Assembly: GCA_016235025.1 (NCBI GenBank)
Contig: JACRMV010000006.1
Location: 298,951-362,950, forward strand
DNA: 64,000 nucleotides
Direction of reading: 5' to 3'
DNA from: Rhodocyclales bacterium
GTDB taxonomy: Bacteria; Pseudomonadota; Gammaproteobacteria; Burkholderiales; Rhodocyclaceae
Below are positions 1 to 11,755 of the stretch, piece by piece. Numbering within the stretch: position 1 is the stretch's first letter; each line of letters starts with the position of its first letter. The notes below the pieces were generated by a model. The model was not told where the DNA came from. It was given only the letters and a program-made list of their open reading frames with translations, and searched no databases. Both the position numbers and the translations under genes were made by a program.

Positions 1-229
1 ACAGCAGCACGTCCGCCAGCCAGGCGCCGAAACGGCCACCGGGATTGAGAATCCGCTCCACCGTAGAGGCATGCGACCAGCCCGGGTCGGCAGCGTTGAA
101 ACCCCAGAGCACGAGGGCCAGGTAAACACCGCAGACGCCCAGCAACAGCCAGCGGGCCTCATGCACACGGAGAGCGATTTTTTCAGGTAAGGGCGTGGCC
201 GCCGAGGAGGTGTTGCCAAAGGAACTCAT
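1..229 (-). CDS. ftsK: DNA translocase FtsK, N-terminal part (cut by window edge)
   Basis: The minus strand from the ATG at 229 reads MSSFGNTSSAATPLPEKI, then a hydrophobic stretch (RWLLLGVCGVYLALVLWGF), then ADPGWSHAS and a glycine-rich G-G-R-F-G-A-W-L-A-D segment. This is the pattern of the FtsK four-helix membrane domain, where D-P-G-W-S follows the first transmembrane helix and G-G-x-x-G-A-x-x-A-D the second loop. FtsK anchors at the septum and pumps DNA to resolve chromosome dimers. Only about 76 codons are present; the motor and gamma domains lie outside. Downstream of purC on the same strand, but a 176-base gap with its own promoter candidate suggests separate expression. Confidence 0.8.
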   Translation of the reverse strand, partial: MSSFGNTSSAATPLPEKIALRVHEARWLLLGVCGVYLALVLWGFNAADPGWSHASTVERILNPGGRFGAWLADVLL

Positions 230-257
230 GGGATTGGGCCGAAATAACGGACAAGGA

Positions 258-286
258 AAAGTATGCTCGCCCGGAAATTCAGTCAA
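258..286 (-). promoter_or_regulatory. Candidate sigma-70 promoter for ftsK
   Basis: In the 176-base gap between purC and ftsK the minus strand carries TTGACT (286-281). About 17 bases later comes TACTTT (263-258), with CATACT overlapping it at 15-base spacing. It ends roughly 30 bases before the ftsK ATG. The -35 box is a good match and the -10 is mediocre. No other feature was seen in this gap. Confidence 0.35.
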
Positions 287-405
287 GGGCCAAAAAGCCG
301 GCCAAGACCCCCCTTGTTTTACGCTTGCAGCACTGGCACTGAAGCAAAACCCGGCATCTGTCCGGCTGCGCCCCTGTTAGCGGCCGAGGCACAAGAAGCG
401 ACGGG

Positions 406-1302
406 TCAGGTGCCAGTCAGCCCGGTCAGGCGGCTAAGCGCCTCATGGTACTTCGCTGCGGTCTTTTCGATGATTTCGGCGGGCAACCGCGGCCCCGGCG
501 CGGTCTTTCCCCAGTCCAGCGTTTCCAGATAGTCGCGCACGAACTGCTTGTCAAAGCTGGGCGGGCTGGTGCCCACCTTGTAGCTGTCGGCCGGCCAGAA
601 GCGCGAGGAATCGGGTGTCAACACCTCGTCGATAAGATGCAGGCGGCCATTGCCATCGAGTCCGAATTCAAACTTGGTGTCGGCGATCAGGATACCGCGC
701 ACGCGGGCAAAGGCTGCGCCCTCGCGATACAGGCGCAAGGTGACCTCCTTGACCTTCTGCGCCAGCTCTTTGCCCAGCAGTTTTTCAGTTGCAGCGTAGT
801 CGATGTTTTCGTCGTGTTCACCCATCGCGGCCTTGGTTGCCGGAGTGAAGATCGGTTCCGGCAACTGCTGGGCCAGTTGCAGTCCGGGTGGCAGGGTGAT
901 GCCGCACACGCTGCCCGTCGCCTGGTAGTCCTTCCAGCCCGAGCCAATCAGGTAACCGCGAGCCACGGCCTCGATCGGCAGTGGTTTGAGCCGTTTGACC
1001 ACCAAGGCGCGGCCGCGCACCTGCAAGCGTTCGCTTTCGGCCACCACGGTCTCCGGGTCAATTCCCGTAAGCTGGCTGGGAACCACATGCGAGAGTTTGC
1101 CGAACCAGAAATTGGATACGGCAGTGAGCACCTCGCCTTTGCCCGGAATCGGGTCCGGCAGGATGACATCGAAGGCCGAAAGACGATCCGTCGTGACAAT
1201 CAGCAATTTGTCCTCATCAACCGCATAAATGTCACGTACTTTTCCGCGCCCGAGCAAAGGCAGGCTGGTGATGGAGGACTCGAACAATACGGGTGGTGGC
1301 AT
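406..1302 (-). CDS. purC: SAICAR synthetase (phosphoribosylaminoimidazole-succinocarboxamide synthase)
   Basis: 298 aa, typical for the longer PurC type found in proteobacteria and yeast. Cytosolic enzyme joining CAIR and aspartate with ATP in purine biosynthesis. Visible signatures: the ATP-binding G-K-V-R-D-I-Y at residues 20-26, T-D-R-L-S-A-F-D-V around 38-46, and A-D-T-K-F-E-F-G in the C-terminal half. It is the last gene of the Calvin-cycle/glycolysis run on the minus strand, 21 bases after psiE. The fba-purC neighbourhood is common in betaproteobacteria. The start is the first Met, giving full N-terminal coverage. Confidence 0.95.
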   Translation of the reverse strand: MPPPVLFESSITSLPLLGRGKVRDIYAVDEDKLLIVTTDRLSAFDVILPDPIPGKGEVLTAVSNFWFGKLSHVVPSQLTGIDPETVVAESERLQVRGRALVVKRLKPLPIEAVARGYLIGSGWKDYQATGSVCGITLPPGLQLAQQLPEPIFTPATKAAMGEHDENIDYAATEKLLGKELAQKVKEVTLRLYREGAAFARVRGILIADTKFEFGLDGNGRLHLIDEVLTPDSSRFWPADSYKVGTSPPSFDKQFVRDYLETLDWGKTAPGPRLPAEIIEKTAAKYHEALSRLTGLTGT

Positions 1303-1323
1303 AAGAAAACTCTGAAAGAAAAG

Positions 1324-1770
1324 TTACTCGCGAATGAATCCCTTGCGCGGAGGGGCGTCGGCGTCTTCACGATAGGGAAACCGAATATGGCCGTAGCGGA
1401 TGATGAGCACCGCCACCGTAAGCAGGAAAATCGCCGCCGCGACCGCCAGCATGCGCCACTCGGTCATCTCCTTGAGATCGAGCACCAGATAGCGCGCCAG
1501 CGCCACCATGGCGATGTAGAGCGGGAATCGCACCGGCAACTGCCCCAGCTTGAAATACTGGCCGATCATCGCCAGCACTTCAAGGAAGAGGAACATCAGC
1601 AACAGGTCGGCCAGGTGCACCTGTTTCGCATCGACCATCACCCGGGTTTCCTGCAACATGGCAGCCGACGTGGCAATGGCAATGATCAGCAGGCCAAGCG
1701 TCTCGACGATATCGATGCCGCCGCTGAACACCTTGCGCAAGCGATCGAGGGAGTGGGACTTGAGATCCAT
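1324..1770 (-). CDS. psiE: PsiE-family phosphate-starvation-inducible membrane protein
   Basis: 148 aa with four hydrophobic segments (about residues 20-40, 55-75, 82-100 and 108-128). It matches the PsiE family in size and in the conserved V-E-x-L-G-L-L-I-I and L-F-L-E-V-L-A-M-I-x-x-Y-F features. PsiE is a small inner-membrane protein induced by phosphate limitation in E. coli; its biochemical role is not established. It lies between fba and purC on the same strand with short gaps (46 and 21 bases), so it is probably cotranscribed with the Calvin-cycle genes. No Pho box was recognised. The short charged tail is not conserved in the family as far as I recall. Confidence 0.8.
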   Translation of the reverse strand: MDLKSHSLDRLRKVFSGGIDIVETLGLLIIAIATSAAMLQETRVMVDAKQVHLADLLLMFLFLEVLAMIGQYFKLGQLPVRFPLYIAMVALARYLVLDLKEMTEWRMLAVAAAIFLLTVAVLIIRYGHIRFPYREDADAPPRKGFIRE

Positions 1771-1816
1771 GACTATGGCCAGAGAATACGGATTATCAAT
1801 TTACCGTAAAACCGGC

Positions 1817-2881
1817 TTACTTGACGATCTGATTGAGCGCACCGCTCTTGTAGCGCTCGGCCATCTTCTCCAGCGGCACGGGCTTGATCTTCGCCGCCTG
1901 GCCGGCGCAGCCGAATGCTTCGTAACGCGCCTTGCAAATCGCCTTCATGGCCTTGCGCGCTTCGCCAAGATACTTGCGCGGATCAAACTCCTTTGAACTC
2001 TCGCTCATGAACTTGCGAATCGCCGCGGTCGAGGCCATGCGCAGGTCGGTATCGATGTTGATCTTGCGCACGCCATGCTTGATGCCTTCGACGATCTCTG
2101 CCACCGGCACACCGTAGGTCTGCCCCATCGTGCCGCCATACTGGTTGATGACCGCCAGCAGGTCCTGCGGCACGGAAGATGAGCCATGCATCACCAGATG
2201 GGTGTTGGGAATGCGGGCGTTGATTTCCTTGATGCGGTCGATGCGCAGCACCGCGCCGGTCGGCGGGCGGGTGAATTTGTAGGCACCGTGCGATGTGCCG
2301 ATGGCAATCGCCAGGGCATCGACGCCGGTGGCCTTGACGAATTCGGCGGCCTCATTGGCATCGGTCAGCAGTTGGTCGTGGGAAAGCGCGCCTTCGGCGC
2401 CGTGGCCATCCTCCTTCTCGCCCATGCCGGTTTCCAGCGAACCGAGGCAACCCAGTTCGCCCTCGACTGAAACGCCGATGGCATGAGAAATCTCGACCAC
2501 CTTGCGCGTGACCTCGGCGTTGTAATCGAACGTCGATGGAGTTTTGGCATCCTCCAGCAGGGAGCCATCCATCATCACACTGGAAAATCCAGAGCGGATC
2601 GCCTGGATGCAGATGGCCGGACTGGCACCGTGATCCTGGTGCATCACCACCGGAATGTCGGGATTGGCTTCGATGGCCGCCTCGATCAGATGCCGCAGAT
2701 ACGCCTCGCCGGCATATTTGCGGGCGCCGGCCGAGCCCTGCATGATGACCGGGCTATTGGTCTCGGCTGCCGCCTCCATGATGGCCTGGATCTGTTCCAG
2801 ATTATTGACGTTGAAAGCCGGCAGGCCATAGCCATTTTCGGCCGCGTGATCGAGCAATTGACGCATGGATACAAGTGCCAT
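1817..2881 (-). CDS. fba: Class II fructose-1,6-bisphosphate aldolase
   Basis: 354 aa, the length of the Calvin-cycle/glycolytic CbbA-type class II aldolase. It condenses DHAP with glyceraldehyde-3-phosphate (and DHAP with erythrose-4-phosphate in the Calvin cycle), using Zn. The metal-binding M-H-Q-D-H-G motif lies near residue 80, and G-A-Y-K-F-T-R-P-P and H-G-S-S-S-V-P are characteristic. It follows pyk by 23 bases in the operon gap-pgk-pyk-fba. The start [19 protein letters not shown] is standard for the family. Confidence 0.96.
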   Translation of the reverse strand: MALVSMRQLLDHAAENGYGLPAFNVNNLEQIQAIMEAAAETNSPVIMQGSAGARKYAGEAYLRHLIEAAIEANPDIPVVMHQDHGASPAICIQAIRSGFSSVMMDGSLLEDAKTPSTFDYNAEVTRKVVEISHAIGVSVEGELGCLGSLETGMGEKEDGHGAEGALSHDQLLTDANEAAEFVKATGVDALAIAIGTSHGAYKFTRPPTGAVLRIDRIKEINARIPNTHLVMHGSSSVPQDLLAVINQYGGTMGQTYGVPVAEIVEGIKHGVRKINIDTDLRMASTAAIRKFMSESSKEFDPRKYLGEARKAMKAICKARYEAFGCAGQAAKIKPVPLEKMAERYKSGALNQIVK

Positions 2882-2904
2882 GTGATTCTCCCAGAGTAAA
2901 TGTT

Positions 2905-4344
2905 TCAGGACTTTGGCTGGCGGTGCTCGCCAACTTTTACCAGTTTCAAGGTATTGGTGCCGCCGGCGTTGCCAATCGGCTCGCCTATCGTCATGGCGAT
3001 CAGGTCGCCTGCCTCCACCACGCCGGCGGCGATCAGGGTTTCCTCCGCCTGCCAGAGCAATTCATCGCGATCCAGGGCGATGTATTCGGTCAATAGCGGA
3101 TAGACGTCGCGAAAAATGCTGACGCGATAACGGGTGCGGACACGGGGCGTCAATGCGTAAATCGGGACGCCGGAGTTGAGGCGGCTCATCCACAGCGTGG
3201 TCGAACCGGATTCAGTCAAGGCGGCAATGGCCTTTACCTTCAGATGCACGGCGGTAAAGAGCGCCGCCATCGCAATCGACTGGTCGATGCGGCCAAACGT
3301 GAGGTCAAGGAAATGCGTGTCGAGCTTGATCTCGTGCGATTTCTCCGCCTCGACGCAGACCCGGACCATGGCTTCGACCGCCGCTACCGGATAGGCGCCG
3401 GAGGCCGTCTCGGCCGAGAGCATCACGGCATCGGTGCCATCGAGCACGGCATTGGCCACGTCGGAGACTTCGGCGCGGGTCGGCACCGGGCTGGCAATCA
3501 TCGACTCCATCATCTGTGTCGCGGTAATGACAAAGCGATTGTGTTCGCGCGCCTCGCGGATGATGCGTTTTTGCAGCGCAGGCACGGCGGCATCGCCGAC
3601 TTCGACCGCCAGGTCGCCGCGCGCCACCATCACACCATCGGTCGCATGCAGGATATCCTCGAGATTCGCCACCGCCTCGACGCGCTCGATCTTGGCAATG
3701 ACCAGTGCATCCGACCCGGCCTCATGCAGCAACTGACGCGCCTGGCGCATATCCGCTCCCGACTTGGGGAAGGAAACCGCGACGAAATCGACGTTCAGTG
3801 CCGCAGCCGTAAGGATGTCGGCCATGTCCTTGGGCGTCAGTGCCGGCGCGGAAAGCCCGCCGCCCTGCTTGTTGATGCCCTTGTTGTTCGAGAGTTCGCC
3901 GTCGTGGCGATTGCGGCAATGGATTTCACTGCCCTCGATCCGCTCGACATCGAACACGGTACGTCCATCGTCGAGCAGCAACACGTCGCCGGCCGCTACG
4001 TCCTCGACCAGTTCCGGATAATCGAGGCCTACCCGCGTGGCATCACCCAGCGTACAGGTCGCATCGAGAATGAAGTGCTGGCCCGCCTTGAGCGTTACCG
4101 GCCCGGCAGAAAATTTGCCGATGCGGATTTTCGGCCCTTGCAGGTCGGCCATCACGCCCACCGTGCGGCCCGCGCGATGAGCAACAGCACGCAGTACTTC
4201 CACCCGCTGCCGGTGATCGGCAGCCGTGCCGTGGGAAAAGTTCAGGCGTACCACATCGACGCCGGCGGCCACCAGCTCCGCCAGTCGTTCCGGAGTGCTG
4301 GAGGCGGGGCCCAGTGTGGCGACGATCTTGGTGGCGCGTTGCAT
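2905..4344 (-). CDS. pyk: Pyruvate kinase
   Basis: 479 aa from the ATG at 4344 ([15 protein letters not shown]). The open frame runs further upstream to 4584, but that part overlaps pgk and has no family similarity, so it is left out. Converts PEP and ADP to pyruvate and ATP. Signatures: R-L-N-F-S-H-G near residue 34, [11 protein letters not shown] with the active-site region, and E-T-A-S-G-A-Y-P. It lies between pgk and fba with 13- and 23-base gaps. A catabolic enzyme inside a Calvin cluster is usual in betaproteobacteria because glycolysis shares gap-pgk. Confidence 0.96.
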   Translation of the reverse strand: MQRATKIVATLGPASSTPERLAELVAAGVDVVRLNFSHGTAADHRQRVEVLRAVAHRAGRTVGVMADLQGPKIRIGKFSAGPVTLKAGQHFILDATCTLGDATRVGLDYPELVEDVAAGDVLLLDDGRTVFDVERIEGSEIHCRNRHDGELSNNKGINKQGGGLSAPALTPKDMADILTAAALNVDFVAVSFPKSGADMRQARQLLHEAGSDALVIAKIERVEAVANLEDILHATDGVMVARGDLAVEVGDAAVPALQKRIIREAREHNRFVITATQMMESMIASPVPTRAEVSDVANAVLDGTDAVMLSAETASGAYPVAAVEAMVRVCVEAEKSHEIKLDTHFLDLTFGRIDQSIAMAALFTAVHLKVKAIAALTESGSTTLWMSRLNSGVPIYALTPRVRTRYRVSIFRDVYPLLTEYIALDRDELLWQAEETLIAAGVVEAGDLIAMTIGEPIGNAGGTNTLKLVKVGEHRQPKS

Positions 4345-4357
4345 GGCTAATCCTTGA

Positions 4358-5518
4358 TCAAACGCTGGCACGCTGCTCGAGGATATCGACGGCAGGCAGG
4401 CGTTTGCCTTCGAGAAACTCAAGGAAAGCGCCGCCCGCCGTGGACATGTAGCTGACTCGGGTGCCGAATTTATTGATCGCGGCAATGGTGTCGCCACCGC
4501 CCGCCAGCGAGAACGCGCGCGAGCGGCCAATGGCCTCGGCCAGCGCCCGGGTGCCACCGGCAAAGGCATCGAATTCGAACACACCCACCGGGCCGTTCCA
4601 GACGATGGTGCCGGCTTCGGCCACGCTGGCGGCCAGCGCGGCGGCAGACTGCGGGCCGATGTCGAGAATCATGTCGTCGTCGGCCACATCATCAACGCTC
4701 TTCAACGTTGCGACGGCCATCGCCGAGAACTCGCTGGCGCAGACCACATCGACCGGCAGCGGCACAGCCACCTTGGCCATGACCCGTCGCGCCTGATCCA
4801 CCAGATCGGGCTCGGCCAGCGACTTGCCGATTTTCTTGCCGGCAGCAAGCAAAAAGGTATTGGCGATGCCGCCGCCGACCACCAGTTGATCAACCTTGTC
4901 GGCGAGGGCTTCGAGCACGGTCAGCTTGGTCGATACTTTCGAGCCGGCGACAATCGCCATCAACGGCCGCGCCGGCTGAGCCAATGCCAGCGTCAAGGCC
5001 TCGAGTTCGGCGGCGACGCAGGGGCCGGCGCAGGCCACGGCGGCATACTTGCCCATGCCGTAGGTGGTCGCTTCGGCGCGATGTGCGGTGCCGAAGGCAT
5101 CATGCACCCAGATGTCGCACAGCCTGGCCAGTTTCTGCGCCAGGCCATCGTCGTTCTTCTTCTCGCCCTTGTTGGCACGGCAGTTTTCCAGCAGGACAAT
5201 CTCGCCAGGTTTCACATCCACGCCATCGACCCAGTTTTGCAGCAATGGCACCGGGCGCCCGAGCAATTCGGCAAGACGCGCCGCCACCGGCGCCAGCGAG
5301 TCTTCCGGCTTCAACTCGCCTTCGGTCGGCCGCCCCAGGTGCGAAGTCACCATCACCGCCGCGCCGCCATCCAGCGCATAACGAATGCCGGGCAGGGCAG
5401 CGCGAATCCGCGTGTCGTCGGTAATGGCGCCGCTATCGTCCTGCGGCACATTGAGATCGGCGCGAATGAATACCCGCTTGCCACGCACATCGAGATCAGT
5501 CAGCTTCTTGAAATTCAT
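4358..5518 (-). CDS. pgk: Phosphoglycerate kinase
   Basis: 386 aa, normal bacterial length. Interconverts 1,3-bisphosphoglycerate and 3-phosphoglycerate in glycolysis and the Calvin cycle. Visible: the N-terminal substrate motif F-I-R-A-D-L-N-V-P (residues 18-26), S-H-L-G-R-P near 60, [11 protein letters not shown], and the nucleotide-binding G-G-G-D-T-I-A-A near the C-terminus. The 85-base gap to gap upstream holds a copy of the dispersed 24-bp repeat (5557-5580). Confidence 0.97.
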   Translation of the reverse strand: MNFKKLTDLDVRGKRVFIRADLNVPQDDSGAITDDTRIRAALPGIRYALDGGAAVMVTSHLGRPTEGELKPEDSLAPVAARLAELLGRPVPLLQNWVDGVDVKPGEIVLLENCRANKGEKKNDDGLAQKLARLCDIWVHDAFGTAHRAEATTYGMGKYAAVACAGPCVAAELEALTLALAQPARPLMAIVAGSKVSTKLTVLEALADKVDQLVVGGGIANTFLLAAGKKIGKSLAEPDLVDQARRVMAKVAVPLPVDVVCASEFSAMAVATLKSVDDVADDDMILDIGPQSAAALAASVAEAGTIVWNGPVGVFEFDAFAGGTRALAEAIGRSRAFSLAGGGDTIAAINKFGTRVSYMSTAGGAFLEFLEGKRLPAVDILEQRASV

Positions 5519-5556
5519 CGTCTATCCAGCGAAAAATCCACGGAATCCGGAATCGG

Positions 5557-5580
5557 CGCCGTATCACCAGCGCCGACTTT
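5557..5580 (-). repeat. Dispersed 24-bp repeat, copy 1 (intergenic gap/pgk)
   Basis: Matches the window consensus at 23 of 24 positions when read on the minus strand. It sits in the 85-base spacer between gap and pgk. Here the flanking bases create a perfect inverted repeat, TCGGCGC (5553-5559) and GCGCCGA (5570-5576) around a 10-base loop, so the transcript could fold between the two genes. Confidence 0.85.
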
Positions 5581-5603
5581 TTACCTTGTTGCCTGGGACC
5601 GGC

Positions 5604-6626
<1,023 letters not shown>

Positions 6627-8654
6627 TTAGAGGACGCCTTTCACTGCGGTGACAACATTATCCACCGTAAAGCCAAACGCCTTGAACAGGGCACCCGCCG
6701 GCGCCGATTCGCCGAAACGGTTCAGTCCGACGACAGCGCCCTCGAGGCCAACATACTTGTACCAGCCATCCGTCACCCCCGCCTCGACGGCCACCCTCGG
6801 GATGCCGGCTGGCAACACACCGGCACGGTAAGCCGCATCCTGCCGGTCGAATACATTGGTGCAGGGCATCGACACCACGCGCACGAAGACGCCCTCTGCC
6901 GCCAGTTGCACCTGCGCCTTGAGGGCCAGTTCGACCTCGGAACCGGTGGCGATCAATACCGCCGCAAGCGCGCCAGCGGCCTCGCTCAGGACATAGCCGC
7001 CACGGCCGATAGCGGCCTGGGTCGCCGCATCGCGCTTGATAAAGGGCAGGTTCTGCCGCGAAAAGGCCAGGCTGCTGGGGCCACCGCGACGCTCGATCGC
7101 CGCCGCCCAGGCCACCGCCGACTCGACCGTATCGCACGGGCGCCAGACCTCCATGTTCGGGATCAGGCGCAACGTGGCGAGTTGCTCCACGGGTTGATGG
7201 GTCGGCCCGTCTTCACCGAGCCCGATCGAATCATGGGTAAAGACAAAAATCGAGCGCTGCTTCATCAGCGCCGCCATGCGCAGGGCGTTGCGCGCATATT
7301 CCGAGAACATCAGGAATGTGCCGCCGTAGGGGATGAAGCCGCGATGCAGCGCGATGCCGTTGACAATCGCCGCCATGCCGAACTCGCGCACGCCGTAATG
7401 AATGTAATTGCCGGTCCCGGCTCGCGTTACCGCTTTCGAGCCGGACCAGTTGGTCAGGTTGGAACCTGTCAGGTCAGCCGAGCCGCCCAGGAATTCCGGC
7501 AGTTGCGGGGCGAAGGCCTCGATGCAGTTTTGCGAGGCCTTGCGCGTGGCGATGGTTTCGGCTTTTTCGTTGATCTGCGCCAGCACGGCCTCGACATGCG
7601 TACTCCAGCCGGCCGGCAGGTCGCCCGCCATGCGGCGCAGGAACTCGGCCGCCAGTTCAGGATATGCGACGGCATAGGCATCGAAGCGGCGTTGCCAGCC
7701 GTCCTCCCGTGCCACGCCTTGCGCCCTGGCATCCCAGGCCGCATAAATCTCGGCGGGCACCTCGAATGGCGCATAAGGCCAGTCCAGGGTCTCGCGCGCG
7801 GCAGCAATCTCGGCGGCGCCCAGCGGCGCGCCATGCACGTCGTGACCGCCCTGCTTGTGCGGCGCGCCCTTGCCGATGATTGTCCTGCAGCAGATCAGCG
7901 TCGGCCGCTGCAACTCCGCCTGCGCTGCGCGAATGGCGGCATCGATCGCTGCGGGATTGTGGCCGTCGATATCGCGAATCACCTGCCAGCCATAGGCATG
8001 GAAACGTTCGGGAATGTTTTCGGTAAACCAGCCTTCGACATGACCATCGATCGAAATGCCGTTGTCGTCCCAGAAGGCGATCAGCTTCGACAGGCCCCAA
8101 GTGCCGGCGAGCGAGCAGACCTCGTGCGAGATACCCTCCATCAGGCAGCCGTCACCGAGGAAAACATAGGTGTGATGATCGACGATCGCGTGGCCGGGGC
8201 GGTTGAATTCATTGGCCAGCAGCTTTTCCGCCAGCGCCATGCCGACAGCGTTGGCAATACCCTGGCCGAGCGGCCCGGTAGTGGTTTCGACGCCGGGCGT
8301 GTCGCCGACTTCGGGGTGCCCTGGCGTCTTGCTGTGCAACTGGCGAAACTGCTTCAGGTCGTCAAGCGACAGGTCGTAGCCGGTCAGATGCAGCAGGGCA
8401 TACAACAGCATCGAGGCATGGCCATTGGAAAGCACGAAACGGTCTCGGTCGACCCAGTGCGGGTTGGCCGGGTTGTGCTTCAGATGGCGGCGCCACAACA
8501 CTTCGGCAATATCCGCCATGCCCATCGGCGCACCCGGATGGCCTGAATTCGCCTTTTGCACGGCATCCATGGCCAGGGTGCGGATGGCATTGGCCGCAGG
8601 AATGGAAGCACCTTGCCCGGCAACACCGGGCGCATCAGTCTGGGAGAGTGGCAT
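6627..8654 (-). CDS. tkt: Transketolase
   Basis: About 675 aa from the ATG at 8654 ([10 protein letters not shown]); a second ATG at 8693 would add 13 residues without family similarity. Transfers two-carbon ketol units in the pentose phosphate and Calvin cycles with thiamine diphosphate. Signatures: [10 protein letters not shown] near the N-terminus, the ThDP motif G-D-G-C-L-M-E-G, and the pyrimidine-domain [16 protein letters not shown]. It lies between prk and gap on the same strand and is the expected regeneration enzyme for the adjacent RuBisCO module. Confidence 0.95.
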   Translation of the reverse strand: MPLSQTDAPGVAGQGASIPAANAIRTLAMDAVQKANSGHPGAPMGMADIAEVLWRRHLKHNPANPHWVDRDRFVLSNGHASMLLYALLHLTGYDLSLDDLKQFRQLHSKTPGHPEVGDTPGVETTTGPLGQGIANAVGMALAEKLLANEFNRPGHAIVDHHTYVFLGDGCLMEGISHEVCSLAGTWGLSKLIAFWDDNGISIDGHVEGWFTENIPERFHAYGWQVIRDIDGHNPAAIDAAIRAAQAELQRPTLICCRTIIGKGAPHKQGGHDVHGAPLGAAEIAAARETLDWPYAPFEVPAEIYAAWDARAQGVAREDGWQRRFDAYAVAYPELAAEFLRRMAGDLPAGWSTHVEAVLAQINEKAETIATRKASQNCIEAFAPQLPEFLGGSADLTGSNLTNWSGSKAVTRAGTGNYIHYGVREFGMAAIVNGIALHRGFIPYGGTFLMFSEYARNALRMAALMKQRSIFVFTHDSIGLGEDGPTHQPVEQLATLRLIPNMEVWRPCDTVESAVAWAAAIERRGGPSSLAFSRQNLPFIKRDAATQAAIGRGGYVLSEAAGALAAVLIATGSEVELALKAQVQLAAEGVFVRVVSMPCTNVFDRQDAAYRAGVLPAGIPRVAVEAGVTDGWYKYVGLEGAVVGLNRFGESAPAGALFKAFGFTVDNVVTAVKGVL

Positions 8655-8760
8655 CTTCAAATCGCAATCAAATATGGCGGAAGTCGGGGGCATGCTTCTG
8701 CCGCAGCACGTATTATCGGCGAAACCCGACGCATCGCGCCAGCCTTTTGATTTTTAGGGG

Positions 8761-9633
8761 CTACCCGCGATTCCGGTTTTCCAGCAAGCGCAGGATCAGC
8801 GGGGTGAAGATCAACTGCATCGCCAGTTCCATCTTGCCGCCCGGCACAACGATGCTGTTCGAGCGCGACATGAACGAGTCCTTGATCATCGTCAAAAGAT
8901 ACGGAAAATCGATGCCCCTCGGATTGGTGAAGCGGATCACCACAAAGCTTTCATCTTCCGTCGGCACATCGCGCGCCGCCATTGGATTGGAGGTATCCAC
9001 CGTCGGCACACGCTGGAAGTTGATATGCGTCCGTGAAAACTGCGGAGCGATGTAATTCACATAATCCGGCATGCGGCGCAGGATGGTGTCCACCACGGCA
9101 TCGGTCGAATAACCGCGCTGCGTATTGTCGCGATGAATCTTCTGGATCCATTCGAGATTGATGATCGGCACCACGCCGACCAGCAGATCGGCATGGCGGG
9201 CGATGTCGATCTGGTCAGTGACCACGGCGCCATGGAGACCCTCATAAAACAACAAGTCAGTATCGGCGCGAATGGTTTCCCATGGCGTAAACGTGCCCGG
9301 TTCCTGCCCGTAAGGCGCCGCATCTTCCTCGCTGTGCAGATACTTCCTCACCTGGCCGGAACCCGTTTCGCCGTAGCATCGGAACAAGTCTTCCAGTTCT
9401 GCAAGCAGGTTGGCTTCCGGCCCGAAATGGCTGAAATTGCTGTTACCGGACCGGCGCGCCGCTTCCATCGCTGCCGCCATTGCGTGACGATCATAGCGAT
9501 GGAATGCGTCGCCTTCGATGATGGCTGCATTTATTTTCTCGCGCCGGAAAATATGCCGGAGGGTGCGCGTCACCGTGGACGTGCCCGAGCCCGACGACCC
9601 GGTGATGGCAACGACTGGATGCTTGACTGACAT
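8761..9633 (-). CDS. prk: Phosphoribulokinase
   Basis: 290 aa from the ATG at 9633, which has a good Shine-Dalgarno AGGAGAG about five bases upstream; the longer open frame overlaps cbbM and is rejected. Phosphorylates ribulose-5-phosphate to the RuBisCO substrate. The P-loop variant G-S-S-G-S-G-T-S-T-V is at residues 12-21, as in the bacterial (proteobacterial) octameric PRK class. Residues D-A-F-H-R-Y-D-R follow at about 42-49. It starts 22 bases after cbbM, a strong sign of coupled expression. The next gene downstream is tkt. Confidence 0.97.
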   Translation of the reverse strand: MSVKHPVVAITGSSGSGTSTVTRTLRHIFRREKINAAIIEGDAFHRYDRHAMAAAMEAARRSGNSNFSHFGPEANLLAELEDLFRCYGETGSGQVRKYLHSEEDAAPYGQEPGTFTPWETIRADTDLLFYEGLHGAVVTDQIDIARHADLLVGVVPIINLEWIQKIHRDNTQRGYSTDAVVDTILRRMPDYVNYIAPQFSRTHINFQRVPTVDTSNPMAARDVPTEDESFVVIRFTNPRGIDFPYLLTMIKDSFMSRSNSIVVPGGKMELAMQLIFTPLILRLLENRNRG

Positions 9634-9655
9634 GGCCTCTCCTGAACTGTTTTTA

Positions 9656-11026
9656 TTACGCCAGCGCTGTGCGCCAGCCCGGATACAGCATGTCGGCGTC
9701 TTCGGGAAAGGATTCGAAGGCGCGCGCAAACTCCCTGTGCTCCCTGGCCCAGAGCAGCGGATCGGCGCCAGCCTGCCAGCACTCGCAGGCCTGACGCAGC
9801 GAGATGGCGCCGGCGGCCGCCCCGTCAATGTGGCCGTAACAGCCGCCGCCCGCCGTGCCGATGACATTGCCATGACCGAGATTCTCGAAGAAACCGGACA
9901 GCCGCAGGGCATTCATGCCGCCCGAGACGATCGGCGTGGTCGGTTTCATGCCATACCACTCCTGATGGTAGGCCGGGCCGGTATAGCTGTCGCGCTCGAT
10001 GATGTAGGCGACGGCCCGGTCATCCTTGCCGCCTTCCATCTTGCCGTAGCCCATGGCGCCCACATGTATCCCCGAAACCCCTTGCAGGCGCGCCATCTTG
10101 GCCAGGACATAGGCCGTGTAACCGCGCTTGGCGGAGGGCGAGGTGATCATGCCATGCCCGGCGCGATGGTAATGCAGATACTGGCCTGGATACTGCCGTC
10201 GTGCGGTCGTTACCATGCCCGGCCCGCCGACGAAACCATCGACCAGGAAAGCCAGCTTGTCGGCATCGGGGCCGAACACCTCCAGCGCGAAATCGGCGCG
10301 CGCGCACATTTCATGATGGTCGTCGGCGCTGATATTCATCGAGAACAGCTTGGCCATGCCGGTTGCATCCATGGCCCGTTTCATCGCGTCATATACCAGC
10401 GGAATCGTCTTTTTCAACGGCGCGAAGACCTGGTTGCCCTGCGGTTCGTCATTCTTGATGAAATCGCCGCCCAGCCAGAATTCGTAAGCCGCCTGCGCAA
10501 ACGGTTCCGGTCGCAGGCCCAGCTTGGGTTTGATGATGGTGCCGGCGATATAGCCGCCGTCCCGGATCGGCCGGCCGAGGATGCGCCACAGATCGGAAAT
10601 GTCCCTGGCCGGGCCGTCGAACAGCTGAATCGCGCGCGGCGGCATGTAGAAGTCATACATTTTGGCATGCGCAATATCGCCCATGCCCTGATTGTTGCCG
10701 ATGGTCAGCGTCAGGAAGGAAACCATCATCATGCGGCCGTCGATGATGTTGCGGTCGAACAGGTCCAGCGGATAGGCGATGCGCATTTCCTCCGTCGCCT
10801 CGTCAATGTGATACACCAGCGCATCGACGCCCCGGGTGAAATCATCGGTGGTGGCCACGGCGACGTTGGTGCCGGTCGACGATTCTGCGGCGAAGTGAGC
10901 CGCCGCCTGCAGGTAACCGCAGCCCGCCTTCGGCTTCATCTTGTAGGCGCACAGGACATGGCGGCCGCCCGCGATCAGTTCGTCTTCGGCAAGACTCAGG
11001 TCGGCATAGCGGCTGGATTGATCCAT
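9656..11026 (-). CDS. cbbM: Form II ribulose-1,5-bisphosphate carboxylase/oxygenase
   Basis: 456 aa starting at [10 protein letters not shown] with AAAGGAAAA as ribosome site; the longer frame upstream is spurious. Fixes CO2 onto ribulose-1,5-bisphosphate. Counting from this start, K166 (in T-I-I-K-P-K-L-G), the carbamylated K191 and the Mg ligands D193 and E194 (in [10 protein letters not shown]) fall at the same numbers as in the Rhodospirillum rubrum form II enzyme. The loop-6 lysine is seen in G-Y-G-K-M-E-G. There is no small-subunit gene, as expected for form II. Form II enzymes have low CO2/O2 specificity and suit low-oxygen or high-CO2 settings. No cbbR, cbbQ or cbbO gene is in the window. 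Confidence 0.98.
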   Translation of the reverse strand: MDQSSRYADLSLAEDELIAGGRHVLCAYKMKPKAGCGYLQAAAHFAAESSTGTNVAVATTDDFTRGVDALVYHIDEATEEMRIAYPLDLFDRNIIDGRMMMVSFLTLTIGNNQGMGDIAHAKMYDFYMPPRAIQLFDGPARDISDLWRILGRPIRDGGYIAGTIIKPKLGLRPEPFAQAAYEFWLGGDFIKNDEPQGNQVFAPLKKTIPLVYDAMKRAMDATGMAKLFSMNISADDHHEMCARADFALEVFGPDADKLAFLVDGFVGGPGMVTTARRQYPGQYLHYHRAGHGMITSPSAKRGYTAYVLAKMARLQGVSGIHVGAMGYGKMEGGKDDRAVAYIIERDSYTGPAYHQEWYGMKPTTPIVSGGMNALRLSGFFENLGHGNVIGTAGGGCYGHIDGAAAGAISLRQACECWQAGADPLLWAREHREFARAFESFPEDADMLYPGWRTALA

Positions 11027-11092
11027 GATTTTCCTTTTCGGCATCGGATAAGCTGTTGATCGCTGGAATGCATCATAGCCGGGGCGCCATGA

Positions 11093-11116
11093 AAAGTCGG
11101 CGCGGGTGATACGGCG
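11093..11116 (+). repeat. Dispersed 24-bp repeat, copy 2 (upstream of cbbM)
   Basis: 22 of 24 matches to the consensus, plus-strand orientation. It lies in the 112-base spacer between the thioredoxin-like gene and cbbM, about 67 bases before the RuBisCO start codon, where promoter or 5' UTR signals for cbbM would be expected. I could not assign a clear promoter or LysR-type CbbR site in this spacer. Confidence 0.82.
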
Positions 11117-11138
11117 AGCGAATGGATTCCCTGGCCGC

Positions 11139-11696
11139 TCAAGCCTGCGTCCATTTGATCGAACAGCCAATGCCCGGTATCTGTTCGGCCGGGCCAGCGC
11201 CGCTCGCCGCCACCTGCCGCATCGCCTCGAACAGTTCACGCCGCGCCTCTTCGGGCGCTGTTTCCTTGCGCGAGGCATCGAGCCGGCCGCGGTATTGCAA
11301 CTCCAGCGCAGCATTGAACCCGAAGAAATCCGGCGTACATGCCGCGCCATAGGCCCGGGCCACACCTTGCGTTGCATCGAGCACATAGGGAAAGGGAAAC
11401 GCCAGCTCGCGGGCCAGACGCACCATGTTGTCCCATGAATCTTCCGGGTAAGCAGCGGCGTCGTTGCTCATGATGGCGATGCTGCCAATCCCCAAAGGCG
11501 CGAGTTCCTTCATGTCGCGAATGATGCGCTGGATCACGGCCTTGACGTAAGGACAGTGGTTGCAGATGAACATCACTACCAGTCCCTTGGGCCCGCGACT
11601 GCTGGCCAGGGTGTGGCGACGGCCATCGACACCGGGCAGATCGAAGTCGACGGCCCGCCAGCCGAAGTTGCAGACCGGCGGAGAAAGACTGACCAT
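11139..11696 (-). CDS. Thioredoxin/peroxiredoxin-like family protein
   Basis: 185 aa. Fold signatures of the AhpC/TSA-like thioredoxin family: F-D-L-P-G-V-D-G near residue 18, then [13 protein letters not shown] with C-x-x-C-P, a reactive-cysteine site followed by the V-K-A-V helix. Later A-C-T-P-D-F-F-G supplies the cis-proline-like segment. These proteins are cytosolic thiol redox proteins or peroxidases; the substrate is unknown. It is upstream of cbbM on the same strand with a 112-base gap and diverges from rsmE, so it may be the first gene of the carbon-fixation run. Confidence 0.75.
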   Translation of the reverse strand: MVSLSPPVCNFGWRAVDFDLPGVDGRRHTLASSRGPKGLVVMFICNHCPYVKAVIQRIIRDMKELAPLGIGSIAIMSNDAAAYPEDSWDNMVRLARELAFPFPYVLDATQGVARAYGAACTPDFFGFNAALELQYRGRLDASRKETAPEEARRELFEAMRQVAASGAGPAEQIPGIGCSIKWTQA

Positions 11697-11755
11697 GTGC
11701 GCACTCCTTGTGCTGATGACGGTTTTTACACGTCGTTTTTGGGGATAATCAAAGA

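Noticed and set aside
8290-8313. V-G-D-T-P in transketolase looks like a shortened repeat.
   Set aside because: The position corresponds to the conserved [10 protein letters not shown] region and fits family variation without insertion.
6906-8546. Long open frames antisense to tkt, aceF, gap and others (up to 546 codons).
   Set aside because: High GC removes stops in shadow frames; none shows a protein family or ribosome site, while the opposite strand encodes a known enzyme.
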